Source: Algoriphagus sp. A40
GTDB lineage: Bacteria; Bacteroidota; Bacteroidia; Cytophagales; Cyclobacteriaceae
Direction of reading: 5' to 3'
NCBI RefSeq assembly: GCF_002002735.1
Contig: NZ_MUNY01000059.1
Coordinates: 186,001-250,000, forward strand
DNA: 64,000 bases
The notes under the pieces were generated by a model that worked only from the letters and a program-made list of their open reading frames with translations, had not been told where the DNA came from and did no database searches. Below, piece by piece: positions 53,744 to 62,497 of this stretch. The position numbers and the translations under genes were made by a program. Position 1 is the first letter of the stretch. Each line of letters starts with the position of its first letter.

Positions 53744-53881
53744 CACAACAGCGTATATAACTTATGGCGGTGAAAGAGGTAAATTCAAGCTTTGAGCATT
53801 TAAGTAAGTTTGTTGTAAACCGACAACCGACAAGAAAGTGCTTCGAAAACCGTCACAAGTCATATACACAAAACGTTAAAA
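53744..53881. repeat. attC-like long imperfect palindrome (second)
   Basis: Starts CACAACAGC (from 53744) and ends ACAAAACGTTAAAA. The inner arms GTATATAACTTATGGCGGT (53753-53771) and ACCGTCACAAGTCATATAC (53849-53867) pair at 16 of 19 positions around a 77-base loop. It follows the RES gene stop by only 8 bases. With the first site it makes two AAC...GTT palindromes of about equal length, each directly after a gene. Sequence differs between the two sites while architecture is shared, as in attC sites. Confidence 0.55.
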
Positions 53882-53910
53882 ACCATCAGAAAAAGTATAT
53901 TTTAAACCCA

Positions 53911-53945
53911 AAAAAGAGCTGAAGTTCATCCCTTCAGCTCTTTTT
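53911..53945. terminator. Bidirectional intrinsic terminator
   Basis: Perfect 14-bp stem AAAAAGAGCTGAAG / CTTCAGCTCTTTTT (53911-53924 with 53932-53945), seven-base loop. Poly-A before and poly-T after make it work in both directions. It closes the accessory island and would also stop the minus-strand remnant at 53967. Confidence 0.88.
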
Positions 53946-53966
53946 CATTTTCATTAATTCCTAATC

Positions 53967-54119
53967 TTAAGCCGTCTCCAAGGTCTTCTTCGACTTTCGA
54001 TAGAGATGATCACTTAGAATATTCCTTCTGGCAAAGCGGTAAGCATTGTCGGCATTGGTAAACCTATTAGGGAATATCTCCAGCTCCAATACTTGATACT
54101 TGTTTAATTTTGCAATAAA
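53967..54119 (-). pseudogene. Possible 3' remnant of a minus-strand gene
   Basis: A 50-codon open frame without a start ends at TAA (53969-53967) just before the bidirectional terminator. It encodes a charged helical sequence including LELEIFPNRFTNADNAYRFA then RRNILSDHLYRKSKKTLETA. The coding-like composition and correctly placed terminator suggest the tail of a lost gene. Family unknown. The region upstream to 54222 shows nothing else. Confidence 0.35.
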
Positions 54120-54222
54120 TCATAAAATTTTGCAAACCCAAAAAAGGCGCTTATTTCTCTGACAACCAATATTTTAAGCTACATTTAATTAAATTTTTCA
54201 ATAAAACTAAATCTTAACGAAA

Positions 54223-54765
54223 ATGAAATTAACACTTATAAGTTTAGCTGTCTTTTTGGTTTCAGGTTTATCCTTTTTGACCCAAAACCGATTTGAAGTG
54301 GTCAACTTAACAGATCAATCAAACGATACCCTCAACATCCAGGAAGTCCTTGACGCACACAATTCCCTCCGGGAAGAAGTTAGTGTGCCGCCATTGGTTT
54401 GGTCGGAGGATTTGGCTAAAGAAGCCCAGAAGTGGGCCAAAAAGGTCGCGAAAATGAACGAAGAGGAAGCTTGGGTTTTGGAGCATTCCGGATCCGGGTT
54501 TGGTGAAAACATTGCGGGTGGATATATCACCGGCGATACTCCTGCCCAGAGAGTGAAGTTGGGTTGGGGCGAAGAAGAAAAAGTGAATTTCGACACCAAT
54601 ACCAGAAAATGCCTCCCCGGAACTACCTGCGGCCATTACACGCAGATCGTCTGGAGAAATACAACAAAAGTCGGATGTGGAATGGCTGTAAATCCCAATG
54701 GTAAATACATTCTGGTTTGCAATTATGATCCTCCTGGAAATTTCAACAATGAACCTGCTTATTGA
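54223..54765 (+). CDS. CAP-domain (SCP/PR-1-like) secreted protein
   Basis: 180 residues with an N-terminal signal (MKLTLISLAVFLVSGLSFLT). The CAP domain has AHNSLREEVSVPPLVWSEDL, WAKKVAKMN, HSGSGFGENIAGG, CGHYTQIVWRNTTKVGCGMA and the end signature LVCNYDPPGN, as in eukaryotic PR-1 and bacterial CAP proteins. The paired His and Glu form a possible metal site. Members may bind lipids or act as proteases; function in bacteria is poorly known. It is followed by a terminator. Confidence 0.92.
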   Translation: MKLTLISLAVFLVSGLSFLTQNRFEVVNLTDQSNDTLNIQEVLDAHNSLREEVSVPPLVWSEDLAKEAQKWAKKVAKMNEEEAWVLEHSGSGFGENIAGGYITGDTPAQRVKLGWGEEEKVNFDTNTRKCLPGTTCGHYTQIVWRNTTKVGCGMAVNPNGKYILVCNYDPPGNFNNEPAY

Positions 54766-54823
54766 AATTACCTTTCAAAAAATTATACAACAGGGTTCAC
54801 AGACCAGATAAGCTTTAAGTCAC

Positions 54824-54855
54824 AAAGGGTGTAGTTGGGCTACATCCTTTTTTTT
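54824..54855 (+). terminator. Intrinsic terminator after the CAP gene
   Basis: Stem AAAGGGTGTAG / CTACATCCTTT (54824-54834 with 54840-54850), one wobble pair, followed by more T to 54855. Confidence 0.85.
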
Positions 54856-54992
54856 AATCAGTTTCAAAAGCCCTCCATATCCCTTTCAATAGCATTTGAC
54901 TAAGAATTGAACTCATGCCTTGAATTTCTTACTTTTCCCAAATTCCACTCTGCCAGAGACCCGATTTTGCGAAACCTAAAAACTCAAAACCT

Positions 54993-55553
54993 ATGAACAG
55001 AGAAGAACTGTGGCAAGAAGAAATCCATAGCCTACAATCCATTATTGAGAAAGCAGGACTAGAGTCAGCCATCAAATGGGGCATAAAAGTCTACACCTAC
55101 AAAGGGAAAAACGTGGTCGCTGCTTTGGGATTCAAAAACTACTTCAGCCTCTGGTTTTACAACGGGGTGTTTCTGTCAGATCCTTATCAGAAACTAGTCA
55201 ATGCTCAGGATGGGGTGACCAAAGCCCTAAGGCATTGGCGATTTCAGGATTCCGGGGAAATAGAAGAAGGAAAAATCCTGGAGTACATCCGCGAGGCGAT
55301 CAGAAATGAGGAATTGGGCAAAGTCTGGAAGCCTGAAAAATCCGGAGAATTGGTCATTCCTGAATTCTTTCAGCAAAAGTTGGATGAAGTCGAAGAATTG
55401 AATGCCGCCTTTGAAGCCCTGTCGCCATTTAAGAAAAAGGAATTCATCGAATACTTGGAATCCGCCAAGCGCGAGGCAACCCAAATCGCCCGCATGGAAA
55501 AGATCATTCCCATGATTTTGGAAGGAATTGGGCTGAATGATAAGTATCGGTGA
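54993..55553 (+). CDS. DUF1801 / YdeI (OmpD-associated) family protein
   Basis: 186 residues. The N-terminal part matches DUF1801 (LQSIIEKAGLESAIKWGIKV, YKGKNVVAALGFKNYFSLWF, FLSDPYQKLVNAQDG). The C-terminal half matches the YdeI/OmdA helical tail (VIPEFFQQKLDEVEELNAAF, SPFKKKEFIEYLESAKREAT, RMEKIIPMILEG). Proteins of this layout are annotated as bacteriocin-protection proteins. It is probably cytosolic and transcribed alone. Compare with the DUF1905-type relative at 13612. Confidence 0.88.
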   Translation: MNREELWQEEIHSLQSIIEKAGLESAIKWGIKVYTYKGKNVVAALGFKNYFSLWFYNGVFLSDPYQKLVNAQDGVTKALRHWRFQDSGEIEEGKILEYIREAIRNEELGKVWKPEKSGELVIPEFFQQKLDEVEELNAAFEALSPFKKKEFIEYLESAKREATQIARMEKIIPMILEGIGLNDKYR

Positions 55554-55684
55554 CTAGAATTAGATGATCAGAAATTAAATGGTTGACCTATTGATTTTGA
55601 GTTGAATAGGTATAATAACTTCCGAAGTTGCACAAGATTGAAAATCCTGACTTCTGTTTACTTTTCCACAAACCAACCCCGTCT

Positions 55685-57202
55685 ATGAGAATCCTTGCTT
55701 TTGCATTTTGCTTATTTCTTTCCATTGGGATTAAAGCCCAAACACCGAACCGTGACCAGTTGGAAGCCTTGACCGAAAAGCAGTGGCAGCCTGCCATTGC
55801 CCTGCTCTCTGAAATCGTCTCCATGCCCAATGACGCCGTCAATCCCGAGGATATCGAAGTCAATATCAAATGGTGCGAACAGGTATTTGGGGCCAGAGGA
55901 TGGAGCCAAGAACGCTTGGATACAGGTGGAATTCCACTTCTCCTTGTGGAGAAAAAACAGCCCAATGCCGCCAAAACCGCACTTTTTTACTTCCATGTGG
56001 ATGGGCAAGCAGTAGACATCAGCAAATGGGATCAGCCGGATGCCTATGTTCCTGTCCTGAAAACACAAAACACTTCGGGAAAATGGGAACCGATTCCCAT
56101 GGAAAGGCTGAAATCAGAATATAACCCCGAATGGAGGATTTTTGCGAGGTCAAGTTCGGATGACAAAGGTCCAATCGCGATGTTTATTGCGGCTTTGGAT
56201 GCACTGAATGAGGCCGGTATGGCACCGGATTACCATATCAAAGTCATTTTGGATTTTGAGGAAGAGCAGGGTTCCCCAAGACTTCCGGCAGCTGTGATAC
56301 AATACAAGGAAAAACTGCAAGCTGACCTGATGTTAATCATGGACGGTCCCCGCCATACCAGCAATGAACCGACGCTCAGTTATGGTGCGCGGGGAATTGC
56401 TGATCTGACACTCACCACCTATGGACCAAAAGTACCCCAACACAGTGGCCATTATGGGAATTATTCCCCAAATCCAGCCCTACTTTTAGCTCAGCTTTTG
56501 GCTTCCATGAAGGATACAGAGGGACGGGTGGTGATTCCCGGATTTTATGATGGGATCAGTTTTTCGGATGCAGAGCGGGAAATTTTCTCGAAAGTCCCTG
56601 ACGATGAACCTGCGGTGCAAAAGCGTTTGGGAATTGGGCGTACGGACCAAGTGGGCAAATCCTACCAGGAAAGCATCAATTACCCATCTTTGAATATCCG
56701 CGGGATGAATTCAGGATATACCGGTGCACAGGCCACGACGATAATCCCAGCCACTGCGGTGGCGGAACTGGATATCCGGCTGGTTCCTGAATCTGACCCA
56801 AATCGCCTTTTTGGATTGATTGAAGCTCATATAAAAGCTCAGGGATTTCACATTGTGAGCAAAGATCCGACGGATGAGGAGCGGATGAACTTTCCCAAAA
56901 TCGTCAAGATGGAAAAGTCAATTTCTTACCAGGCTTTTCGCACACCGATGGATTCTGAAGCCGGAGTTTGGTTGAGAAAAGCCATGTACCGAGCTTTTGG
57001 GAAAGATCCTGTTCAGATCAGAATTGCCGGAGGTTCGATTCCGATTTCTCCGTTTGTGGATGCGTTGGGAATTCCGGCAGTTGCGATCCCAACAGTCAAC
57101 GCCGACAACAACCAGCACAGTCCCAACGAAAACCTGAGATTGGGCAATTACAAGGAGGGAATTTTGACGATTATGAGTGTGCTGAGCGAGCCGATTTATT
57201 AA
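55685..57202 (+). CDS. M20 family metallopeptidase (secreted dipeptidase-like)
   Basis: 505 residues from ATG 55685 with a signal peptide (MRILAFAFCLFLSIGIKAQT). M20 metal ligands are visible: FYFHVDGQAVD (His104, Asp106), SSSDDKGP (Asp159/160), the catalytic DFEEEQGS (Glu192-194), MDGPRH and the C-terminal His in NNQHSPNEN. A dimerisation lid lies at about 240-400 (YGARGIADLTLTTYGP...). It hydrolyses peptides or related amides in the periplasm with two zinc ions. It is bordered downstream by a repeat-rich gap. Confidence 0.92.
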   Translation: MRILAFAFCLFLSIGIKAQTPNRDQLEALTEKQWQPAIALLSEIVSMPNDAVNPEDIEVNIKWCEQVFGARGWSQERLDTGGIPLLLVEKKQPNAAKTALFYFHVDGQAVDISKWDQPDAYVPVLKTQNTSGKWEPIPMERLKSEYNPEWRIFARSSSDDKGPIAMFIAALDALNEAGMAPDYHIKVILDFEEEQGSPRLPAAVIQYKEKLQADLMLIMDGPRHTSNEPTLSYGARGIADLTLTTYGPKVPQHSGHYGNYSPNPALLLAQLLASMKDTEGRVVIPGFYDGISFSDAEREIFSKVPDDEPAVQKRLGIGRTDQVGKSYQESINYPSLNIRGMNSGYTGAQATTIIPATAVAELDIRLVPESDPNRLFGLIEAHIKAQGFHIVSKDPTDEERMNFPKIVKMEKSISYQAFRTPMDSEAGVWLRKAMYRAFGKDPVQIRIAGGSIPISPFVDALGIPAVAIPTVNADNNQHSPNENLRLGNYKEGILTIMSVLSEPIY

Positions 57203-57229
57203 GGTTCCACAGTAGGCAGGATTTCCGAT

Positions 57230-57376
57230 TTCGGATTTCGGATTTCGGTCACTTCAGCGTTCGATATTCAACATTCGATGTTCGGAGTTAATCCGGATTC
57301 CCTGAATTTCGGATTTGGGAGTTCGGATTTCGGATTTCAGTCACCTCAGCGTTCGATATTCAACATTCGATGTTCG
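57230..57376. repeat. Two direct copies of a 55-bp intergenic repeat
   Basis: Copies at 57230-57284 and 57322-57376 match at 53 of 55 positions (differences G/A and T/C). The unit starts TTCGGATTTCGGATTTC and ends ATTCAACATTCGATGTTCG; it is itself built from TTCG-containing near repeats. The 37-base spacer contains another TTTCGGATTT. No coding frame. Confidence 0.85.
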
Positions 57377-57423
57377 ATATTTTTTGAATGTTGAAAAGTT
57401 TTAAAGCCCGAAAATGGAAAGGT

Positions 57424-57465
57424 GTCCAATGTCCAATGTCCAATGTCCAATGTCCAATGTCCAAC
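57424..57465. repeat. Tandem heptamer repeat (GTCCAAT)n
   Basis: Five exact GTCCAAT units (57424-57458) plus a sixth GTCCAAC. It lies in the same gene-free gap (57203-57512) as the 55-bp repeats; after it come GTACTTCGTAACTCGTAAAT-type words. Period 7 is prone to slippage. Confidence 0.9.
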
Positions 57466-57512
57466 AACTTCTATAGCCTCGTACTTCGTAACTCGTAAAT
57501 CAAAAATTCTAC

Positions 57513-59780
57513 TCATTCCTTCTCCTCTCCCGAAAACAACACCAATCTCAGCGTGCCGTAGTCGTATTTCCCTCCGAAATGTTCAAAGTAGGGTTTGAGC
57601 GAATCAAACTTTCCAGCCAAAGGTTGAATCTCTCGAATGGCCTCATCCGACACGAGTTGCTCCAGTTTGAGTGTACCTGATTTTACTCCAGCTCCCAAAT
57701 GTCCCATGATGGTCGTCAGCGCATACTCCCTTTCTGTGGCGATTTCCTGCGGACTTTTTCCTTCGAGAAACATCTGGACGCTGAGCAAGCTTGAGCTCCC
57801 CTTCTTCTCCTTTGGCGCTTTTGTCTTTTTTTCAACAGATTTTTTCCTCCCGGTTTTGGTGCTTGCTTTGGCTTTTTCAGGGAGGCTTTCCCGAAGTTTA
57901 TCCAGGATAGATTTCCTTTTTTGAGCAATCTGCTGCTCCAGATCCGGCATTTTCCCGGTGATCTCTCCTTTGGAGATGGCCTGGATCAAGCGCCCGGACC
58001 TGGCAATGTCCAAGTATTTACGAAGCAGTTCCAATTCGAGTTCCTCGAGACCGTTTTGGTAGGTTTTGATTCGGGAGAAGTCCTCCACTTTTGCCTGATG
58101 AAGCATCAGCTTTTCCAAAATACCCTGGAGAAAATTGAGATAATATCCGGTTCCTTTTTCTACTCTTTCGAGAAGTTTTTGCTCTTGGTTTTGCTGAAGC
58201 AGCACCAGAAGTTGTGTCCTAAACTTCCGTGTATTTTCCCCCTCTGCTTCCAAGGACTGATAGATGTCTGGAAGGTCCTTTCTCAGGTTTTCATCTTCAA
58301 ACTCCAGGCTGCTGTCCTGATCTTTGTCAAACTGGCTGATGGATTTGATCAGACTTTCAAATTCAAAAGTTTCCTGAATGAGCCGGTTGAGATAGTTTAC
58401 CTGATTTTGAGAAAGAAGTTCACTCAAGTCCAATTGAAGGCCCGCTCCTTTGGTGAAATCAACCACCTTGGGATCTGAATAAATCACTTCAGGCTGAACC
58501 CGAGTACGGAGAATCAAGCCATCCAAGGTCCTCAATCTGCTAAGAGCCACATAAACCTGCCCCGGCGCAAAAGCCTGCCCCACATCGATGATAGCCCGGT
58601 CAAAAGTCAAGCCTTGGCTTTTGTGAACCGTCACAGCCCAAGCCAGCTTAATGGGATATTGGGTAAAAGTCCCTATCACTTCCCCTTCCAGCTCTTTGGT
58701 ATCGGGATTGATTCGGTATTTTTTGTTTTCCCAAAGCTCTTTTCGAAGGACAAATTCCACTTGGGAATCGTCCAGTTCCACGATGACCTCCTCCTTTTCC
58801 AATTTGGTAACAGTGGCAAGTTTACCGTTGAAATAGGAAGAATTTCCCGAGGAATCGTTTTTGATAAACATGACCCGCGCCCCGACTTTCAGTTCTATGG
58901 ATTTGGGAAGCGGAAAAAGTGTCTCCGGAAATTCCCGATCCACTTCAGCCTCAAAGAAGAAAGAAGGACTGTCAAGCCCCCGAAGTTCTCTCAGGTTCAA
59001 TTCGTCGGCCTTGTAATTATGGGTGGTCAGGGTGATGGTTGGCGGCAAATCCCGGATTTCATCCAGCGTTTTAAAATGTTGATTAAGGATTCTCACATCC
59101 TCCGGAGTAGCGCGGTTGTCCCTCAGATTGTTCAATATCCGAATAAAAACATCATCGCTTTGCCGAAAGATTTTGTCCAACTCGAGGTAGACCATCCCGG
59201 AGTTTTGAAGCGCTTTTGCCTCAAAAAAATGCATGGAATTGTAAAAGCGGTTCAGGACGGCCCATTCCTGATCTTTGACCACTGGAGGCAGCTGATACAA
59301 ATCACCGATCAAAAGCACTTGAATTCCCCCAAAGGGAACCTTGTAATTTCGCTTGACACTCCTCATCCGATAATCAATCGCATCCAGAATGTCCGCTCGC
59401 AGCATACTGACTTCGTCGATCACCAGCAGGTCTATGGCTTTGAGTACATTCCTTCGAAGCTGATTTAAGGGATGTTTTCGAGCCAGTGTCTGCTGTGTAA
59501 AAAAGCCAAACTGATCGGTAAAATTCCCTTCTGCTTCCCGAGTAGGAAGAAATGATCCAAAAGGCAACAGAAATTGAGAATGAATCGTCACTCCTCGCGC
59601 ATTGAGGGCAGCGATTCCGGTCGGGGCTACGATGACAAACTGCTTGTGGGTGAGCCTGCTGAGGTCCCTCAAAAAAGTGGTTTTCCCCGTTCCTGCCTTA
59701 CCTGTCAAAAAAATCGGAGCTCCTGTGTTGTTGATAAACTTCGCCGCCAGCTCCAATCGGTCGGTCGATTGATTTTCCAT
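57513..59780 (-). CDS. PIF1-like superfamily 1 helicase with C-terminal HTH region
   Basis: 755 residues. The helicase half (about 1-430) has Walker A TGKAGTGKTT (27-34), APTGIAAL, LLVIDEVSML (Asp122, Glu123), LLIGDLYQLPPV, and the late motifs AVTVHKSQGLTF and GQVYVALSRLR, all typical of PIF1/RecD-type helicases. A long coiled region (about 480-640) is followed by a basic Lys-rich stretch and a C-terminal HTH like that of bacterial RecQ (MFLEGKSPQEIATEREYALT). It unwinds DNA with ATP; PIF1 enzymes act on G-quadruplexes and R-loops. It is on the opposite strand to its neighbours. Confidence 0.9.
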   Translation of the reverse strand: MENQSTDRLELAAKFINNTGAPIFLTGKAGTGKTTFLRDLSRLTHKQFVIVAPTGIAALNARGVTIHSQFLLPFGSFLPTREAEGNFTDQFGFFTQQTLARKHPLNQLRRNVLKAIDLLVIDEVSMLRADILDAIDYRMRSVKRNYKVPFGGIQVLLIGDLYQLPPVVKDQEWAVLNRFYNSMHFFEAKALQNSGMVYLELDKIFRQSDDVFIRILNNLRDNRATPEDVRILNQHFKTLDEIRDLPPTITLTTHNYKADELNLRELRGLDSPSFFFEAEVDREFPETLFPLPKSIELKVGARVMFIKNDSSGNSSYFNGKLATVTKLEKEEVIVELDDSQVEFVLRKELWENKKYRINPDTKELEGEVIGTFTQYPIKLAWAVTVHKSQGLTFDRAIIDVGQAFAPGQVYVALSRLRTLDGLILRTRVQPEVIYSDPKVVDFTKGAGLQLDLSELLSQNQVNYLNRLIQETFEFESLIKSISQFDKDQDSSLEFEDENLRKDLPDIYQSLEAEGENTRKFRTQLLVLLQQNQEQKLLERVEKGTGYYLNFLQGILEKLMLHQAKVEDFSRIKTYQNGLEELELELLRKYLDIARSGRLIQAISKGEITGKMPDLEQQIAQKRKSILDKLRESLPEKAKASTKTGRKKSVEKKTKAPKEKKGSSSLLSVQMFLEGKSPQEIATEREYALTTIMGHLGAGVKSGTLKLEQLVSDEAIREIQPLAGKFDSLKPYFEHFGGKYDYGTLRLVLFSGEEKE

Positions 59781-59892
59781 TCAACTAAATTAAATTCTTT
59801 ACAGGTAAAGCCAATCTTGTAACCGTTAAAAATGACCTGACATTTGAATGCGAATTCTTAAATTTCAAATCTCAAACCTCAAATTTCCTTTC

Positions 59893-60513
59893 ATGTACAT
59901 CCATCCGAAAAACACCTGGGAAAACGAACCTGAAATCATTGAATTCATCAAGAAGAATGCATTTGCAACACTGGTAAGCCAGGTTGAGGGCAAACCTTGG
60001 GCGACTCATATCCCTTTTGTCCTGGATCAGGATGGGGAGGGAAATCCTATCTTGAGCGGACATGTGGCTAGAGCCAATCCCCAGTGGAGGTCCATTCCCG
60101 ACCAGCAAGAGGTGTTGGTTATTTTTCAGGGTCCACATGCATACATTTCCTCCTCCTGGTACAATCATGAAAATGTGCCTACCTGGAATTACCTTGCTGT
60201 GCATGTCTATGGGAAAATCAGGTTTATCGAAGGCGAAGAGCTGATGCATCACCTGAAATCACTTGTGAATACCTATGAAACTGGCCGACCAAACCGGGTA
60301 AGTGTCGAAACCATGTCTGAAGCCTATGTGCAAAGTCAGGTAAGAGCATTGGTTGGATTCGAAGTGAAAATCGAAGAAGTAAAGGCAAGCGCGAAGCTTT
60401 CCCAAAACAGGGATGATGTCAACTACCAGAATATTGTCAAAAAGCTGGACGAAAGTCCGTTTCCATTGGATAAGGAGATAGCGGAGGAGATGAGAAAAAT
60501 TAGACCCCTTTAA
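59893..60513 (+). CDS. PaiB-like FMN-binding negative transcriptional regulator
   Basis: 206 residues from ATG 59893 (MYIHPKNTWENEPEIIEFIK). The family motifs HIPFVLD, GHVARANPQW, EVLVIFQGPHAYISSSWY, VPTWNYLAVHVYGK and the late SAKLSQNRDDVNY match PaiB. PaiB binds FMN in a split-barrel fold; in Bacillus it represses sporulation and protease genes with PaiA. No PaiA-like GNAT gene is next to it here. It shares a terminator with the convergent S8 protease gene. Confidence 0.93.
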   Translation: MYIHPKNTWENEPEIIEFIKKNAFATLVSQVEGKPWATHIPFVLDQDGEGNPILSGHVARANPQWRSIPDQQEVLVIFQGPHAYISSSWYNHENVPTWNYLAVHVYGKIRFIEGEELMHHLKSLVNTYETGRPNRVSVETMSEAYVQSQVRALVGFEVKIEEVKASAKLSQNRDDVNYQNIVKKLDESPFPLDKEIAEEMRKIRPL

Positions 60514-60518
60514 AGGAA

Positions 60519-60543
60519 AAAGAGCCCCTATTTGGGGCTCTTT
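60519..60543. terminator. Shared bidirectional terminator (PaiB-like and S8 protease)
   Basis: Perfect stem AAAGAGCCCC / GGGGCTCTTT (60519-60528 with 60534-60543), five-base loop, between the convergent stops at 60513 and 60565. Confidence 0.9.
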
Positions 60544-60564
60544 CATTTATGGGAGATTATGCAA

Positions 60565-61962
60565 TTAGAATCCTGAAACGTTCAATCTGGCTCCCGTTAA
60601 AACTTTCCCGGAAAGAGAAGCAGTTGAGGTAGCGGAGCTCATGATTGCAGACTTGATCTGGGTAGCCGTTGCGCCTGGATTCGATGAAGCATACAATGCT
60701 GCCGCTCCCGATACGTGAGGAGTAGCCATTGAAGTCCCATTGTAGCTCGCATAGCCAGAACCTATGGTTGCATTTTTACCTTTTCCAACGGAAATAGGAA
60801 CGGTAGACCAAATGGCAGAACCAGGTGCTCCAATATCCACAGTAGTTACTCCATATTGGGAGAATGAGGACAAAGCTCCGCTGTTGGTGATCGAAGCCAC
60901 TGCGATGATATTGGCTGAAGTATATCCGGATGGGTAGCTGCTGGGTGATGTGTCGTTGTTGGTACCGGAATTACCTGCTGCAGCAATAAAAAGAATTCCG
61001 GCTGCACCTGCTCTATCGATGGCATCTTTCAGACCCTGTGAAAATCCTCCTCCACCCCAAGAGTTATTGGTTGCCACGATATTCAACCCGTGACGGGTTT
61101 TCAAATCCGTAAAATAATCCACAGCCTTGATCGCATTGGCCAAGGTACCTCCTCTGGTACCAAGAAACTTAGCTCCAATCAATTTCACATTCCAAACCAC
61201 TCCGGCTACGCCCTTGCCGTTTCCGCCTGCACCACCGATCGTACCGGCCACATGGGTACCGTGGTCGTCGCCTGTTCCGTCAAAAACACTGTTGTTTCTT
61301 CCATCGAAATCCCAACCATAGGCATCATCCCGGTATCCATTTCCATCATCATCTACACCATTGCCGGCAATCTCCCCTGGATTTACTCCGGCATTCGCAG
61401 CTAGGTCCTCATGGGTGTACATGTAGCCTTCGTCGATGATTCCGATGTAAACAGTAGAAGAACCCAGTTTATTGGCAGCCCAAGCCTCATTGGCTCGAGA
61501 ACCATTTTGGTTTCCACCGGCAGACATTCCCCAAAGTGAACCATTGGTGAAATAGGGGTCATTGGAAGTTGCGTAATGGTGGTAAATCCAGTTAGGCTCT
61601 GCATACTCGATTTCGGGCATTTTTTTAAGTCGCTCGATGGCTTCCATGGTTCCAAGCTTGGATTCAACAAGAAGCAAATCTCCTGAATCTTCCCCTTTTC
61701 GGGCATTTGCCAATTCCATAGAACTGGTTTTGATTTCTTCCACTATGCTTGCCTGGATCATGTTGAGAATATCCTGAGATAATCGGGACCCTTTGTTTGC
61801 CGACTTGTACTTGATCAAAAGTTGGCCCGGAACAAAACTTTGTTCAAACAATTGTTCAGTGGCATCTCCAGCCACCACATCATCCTCGATGATAGTTTCT
61901 CCACAGGATGCTGCCAAACCCAATAGGGCTGAAAAGGACAGCAAAGAATAAATTTTTCTCAT
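60565..61962 (-). CDS. S8 family serine peptidase (subtilisin-like lipoprotein)
   Basis: 465 residues from ATG 61962 with lipobox LAASC (Cys20). An I9-like propeptide spans about 40-125 (VPGQLLIKYKS ... MPEIEYAEPNWIYH). The catalytic domain has Asp177 (IGIIDEGY), His234 (DDHGTHVAGT), the oxyanion Asn331 (AAAGNSG) and Ser411 (GTSMATPHVSGA). A Ca-binding-like loop GNGVDDDGNGYRDDAYGWDF follows the Asp. It ends soon after the catalytic domain, without a T9SS tail. It should be a membrane-anchored protease facing the periplasm or the outside. Confidence 0.95.
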   Translation of the reverse strand: MRKIYSLLSFSALLGLAASCGETIIEDDVVAGDATEQLFEQSFVPGQLLIKYKSANKGSRLSQDILNMIQASIVEEIKTSSMELANARKGEDSGDLLLVESKLGTMEAIERLKKMPEIEYAEPNWIYHHYATSNDPYFTNGSLWGMSAGGNQNGSRANEAWAANKLGSSTVYIGIIDEGYMYTHEDLAANAGVNPGEIAGNGVDDDGNGYRDDAYGWDFDGRNNSVFDGTGDDHGTHVAGTIGGAGGNGKGVAGVVWNVKLIGAKFLGTRGGTLANAIKAVDYFTDLKTRHGLNIVATNNSWGGGGFSQGLKDAIDRAGAAGILFIAAAGNSGTNNDTSPSSYPSGYTSANIIAVASITNSGALSSFSQYGVTTVDIGAPGSAIWSTVPISVGKGKNATIGSGYASYNGTSMATPHVSGAAALYASSNPGATATQIKSAIMSSATSTASLSGKVLTGARLNVSGF

Positions 61963-62212
61963 AAGGCTAAATTGGTTAAGGTTCTTTATAAAATTTAAGC
62001 TATCCAAAGTTCAAATCCTATTGATGGCATTTCTTTTCAAGGCAGTCACAACTCATTCATATTTAAGCTTTTGATTTTTGGAGGTCTTATTCAATAAATC
62101 AAAAAGGAATTACTAATTGATTATTCATTTTCAACTTTCATATGCTTGTCTTGGCGTAAAACCAGGGACAATTTTTCTTAACTTTTGCCATTCATTTAAA
62201 CTCATTTTTATC

Positions 62213-62497
62213 ATGACAAAAGAGGAAATAAAAGCCAATGCAAGTGAAGCACTTGCCGATGCCAAATCAAAAATCCAGGAACTGGATGCAAAAAAAGACA
62301 GCATCTCAGCAGAACTCAGAAGTGAGTTTCAGGAAAAAATGGATGCCATAAAGGCAAAAAAAGATGCACTTGAAGCGAAAATAGATGGACTTGAGGATGA
62401 CGCCGAGGAAAAGTGGGAGGAAATAAAAGAAATTCTCGGGGATTCCCTCAAGTCCTTCAAGGAGGGTTTTGCAAACCTTGGAAGATTATTTGATTAA
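62213..62497 (+). CDS. Small coiled-coil protein
   Basis: 94 residues from ATG 62213 (MTKEEIKANASEALADAKSK); the open frame continues upstream but without coding character. Nearly the whole protein is predicted as a charged coiled coil (IQELDAKKDSISAELRSEFQ, EKMDAIKAKKDALEAKIDGL), ending in an amphipathic helix SLKSFKEGFANLG. No signal peptide or known domain. Similar small helical proteins are common in Bacteroidota; function unknown. Its stop lies in the arm of the shared terminator. Confidence 0.7.
   Translation: MTKEEIKANASEALADAKSKIQELDAKKDSISAELRSEFQEKMDAIKAKKDALEAKIDGLEDDAEEKWEEIKEILGDSLKSFKEGFANLGRLFD

Noticed and set aside
57230..57465. CRISPR array
   Set aside because: Only two 55-bp copies and a 7-bp tandem tract; no regular spacers and no cas genes.
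58614..59468. Long open frame on the plus strand (284 codons)
   Set aside because: It lies fully inside the helicase gene on the other strand and has no recognisable domain; the helicase motifs are clear.
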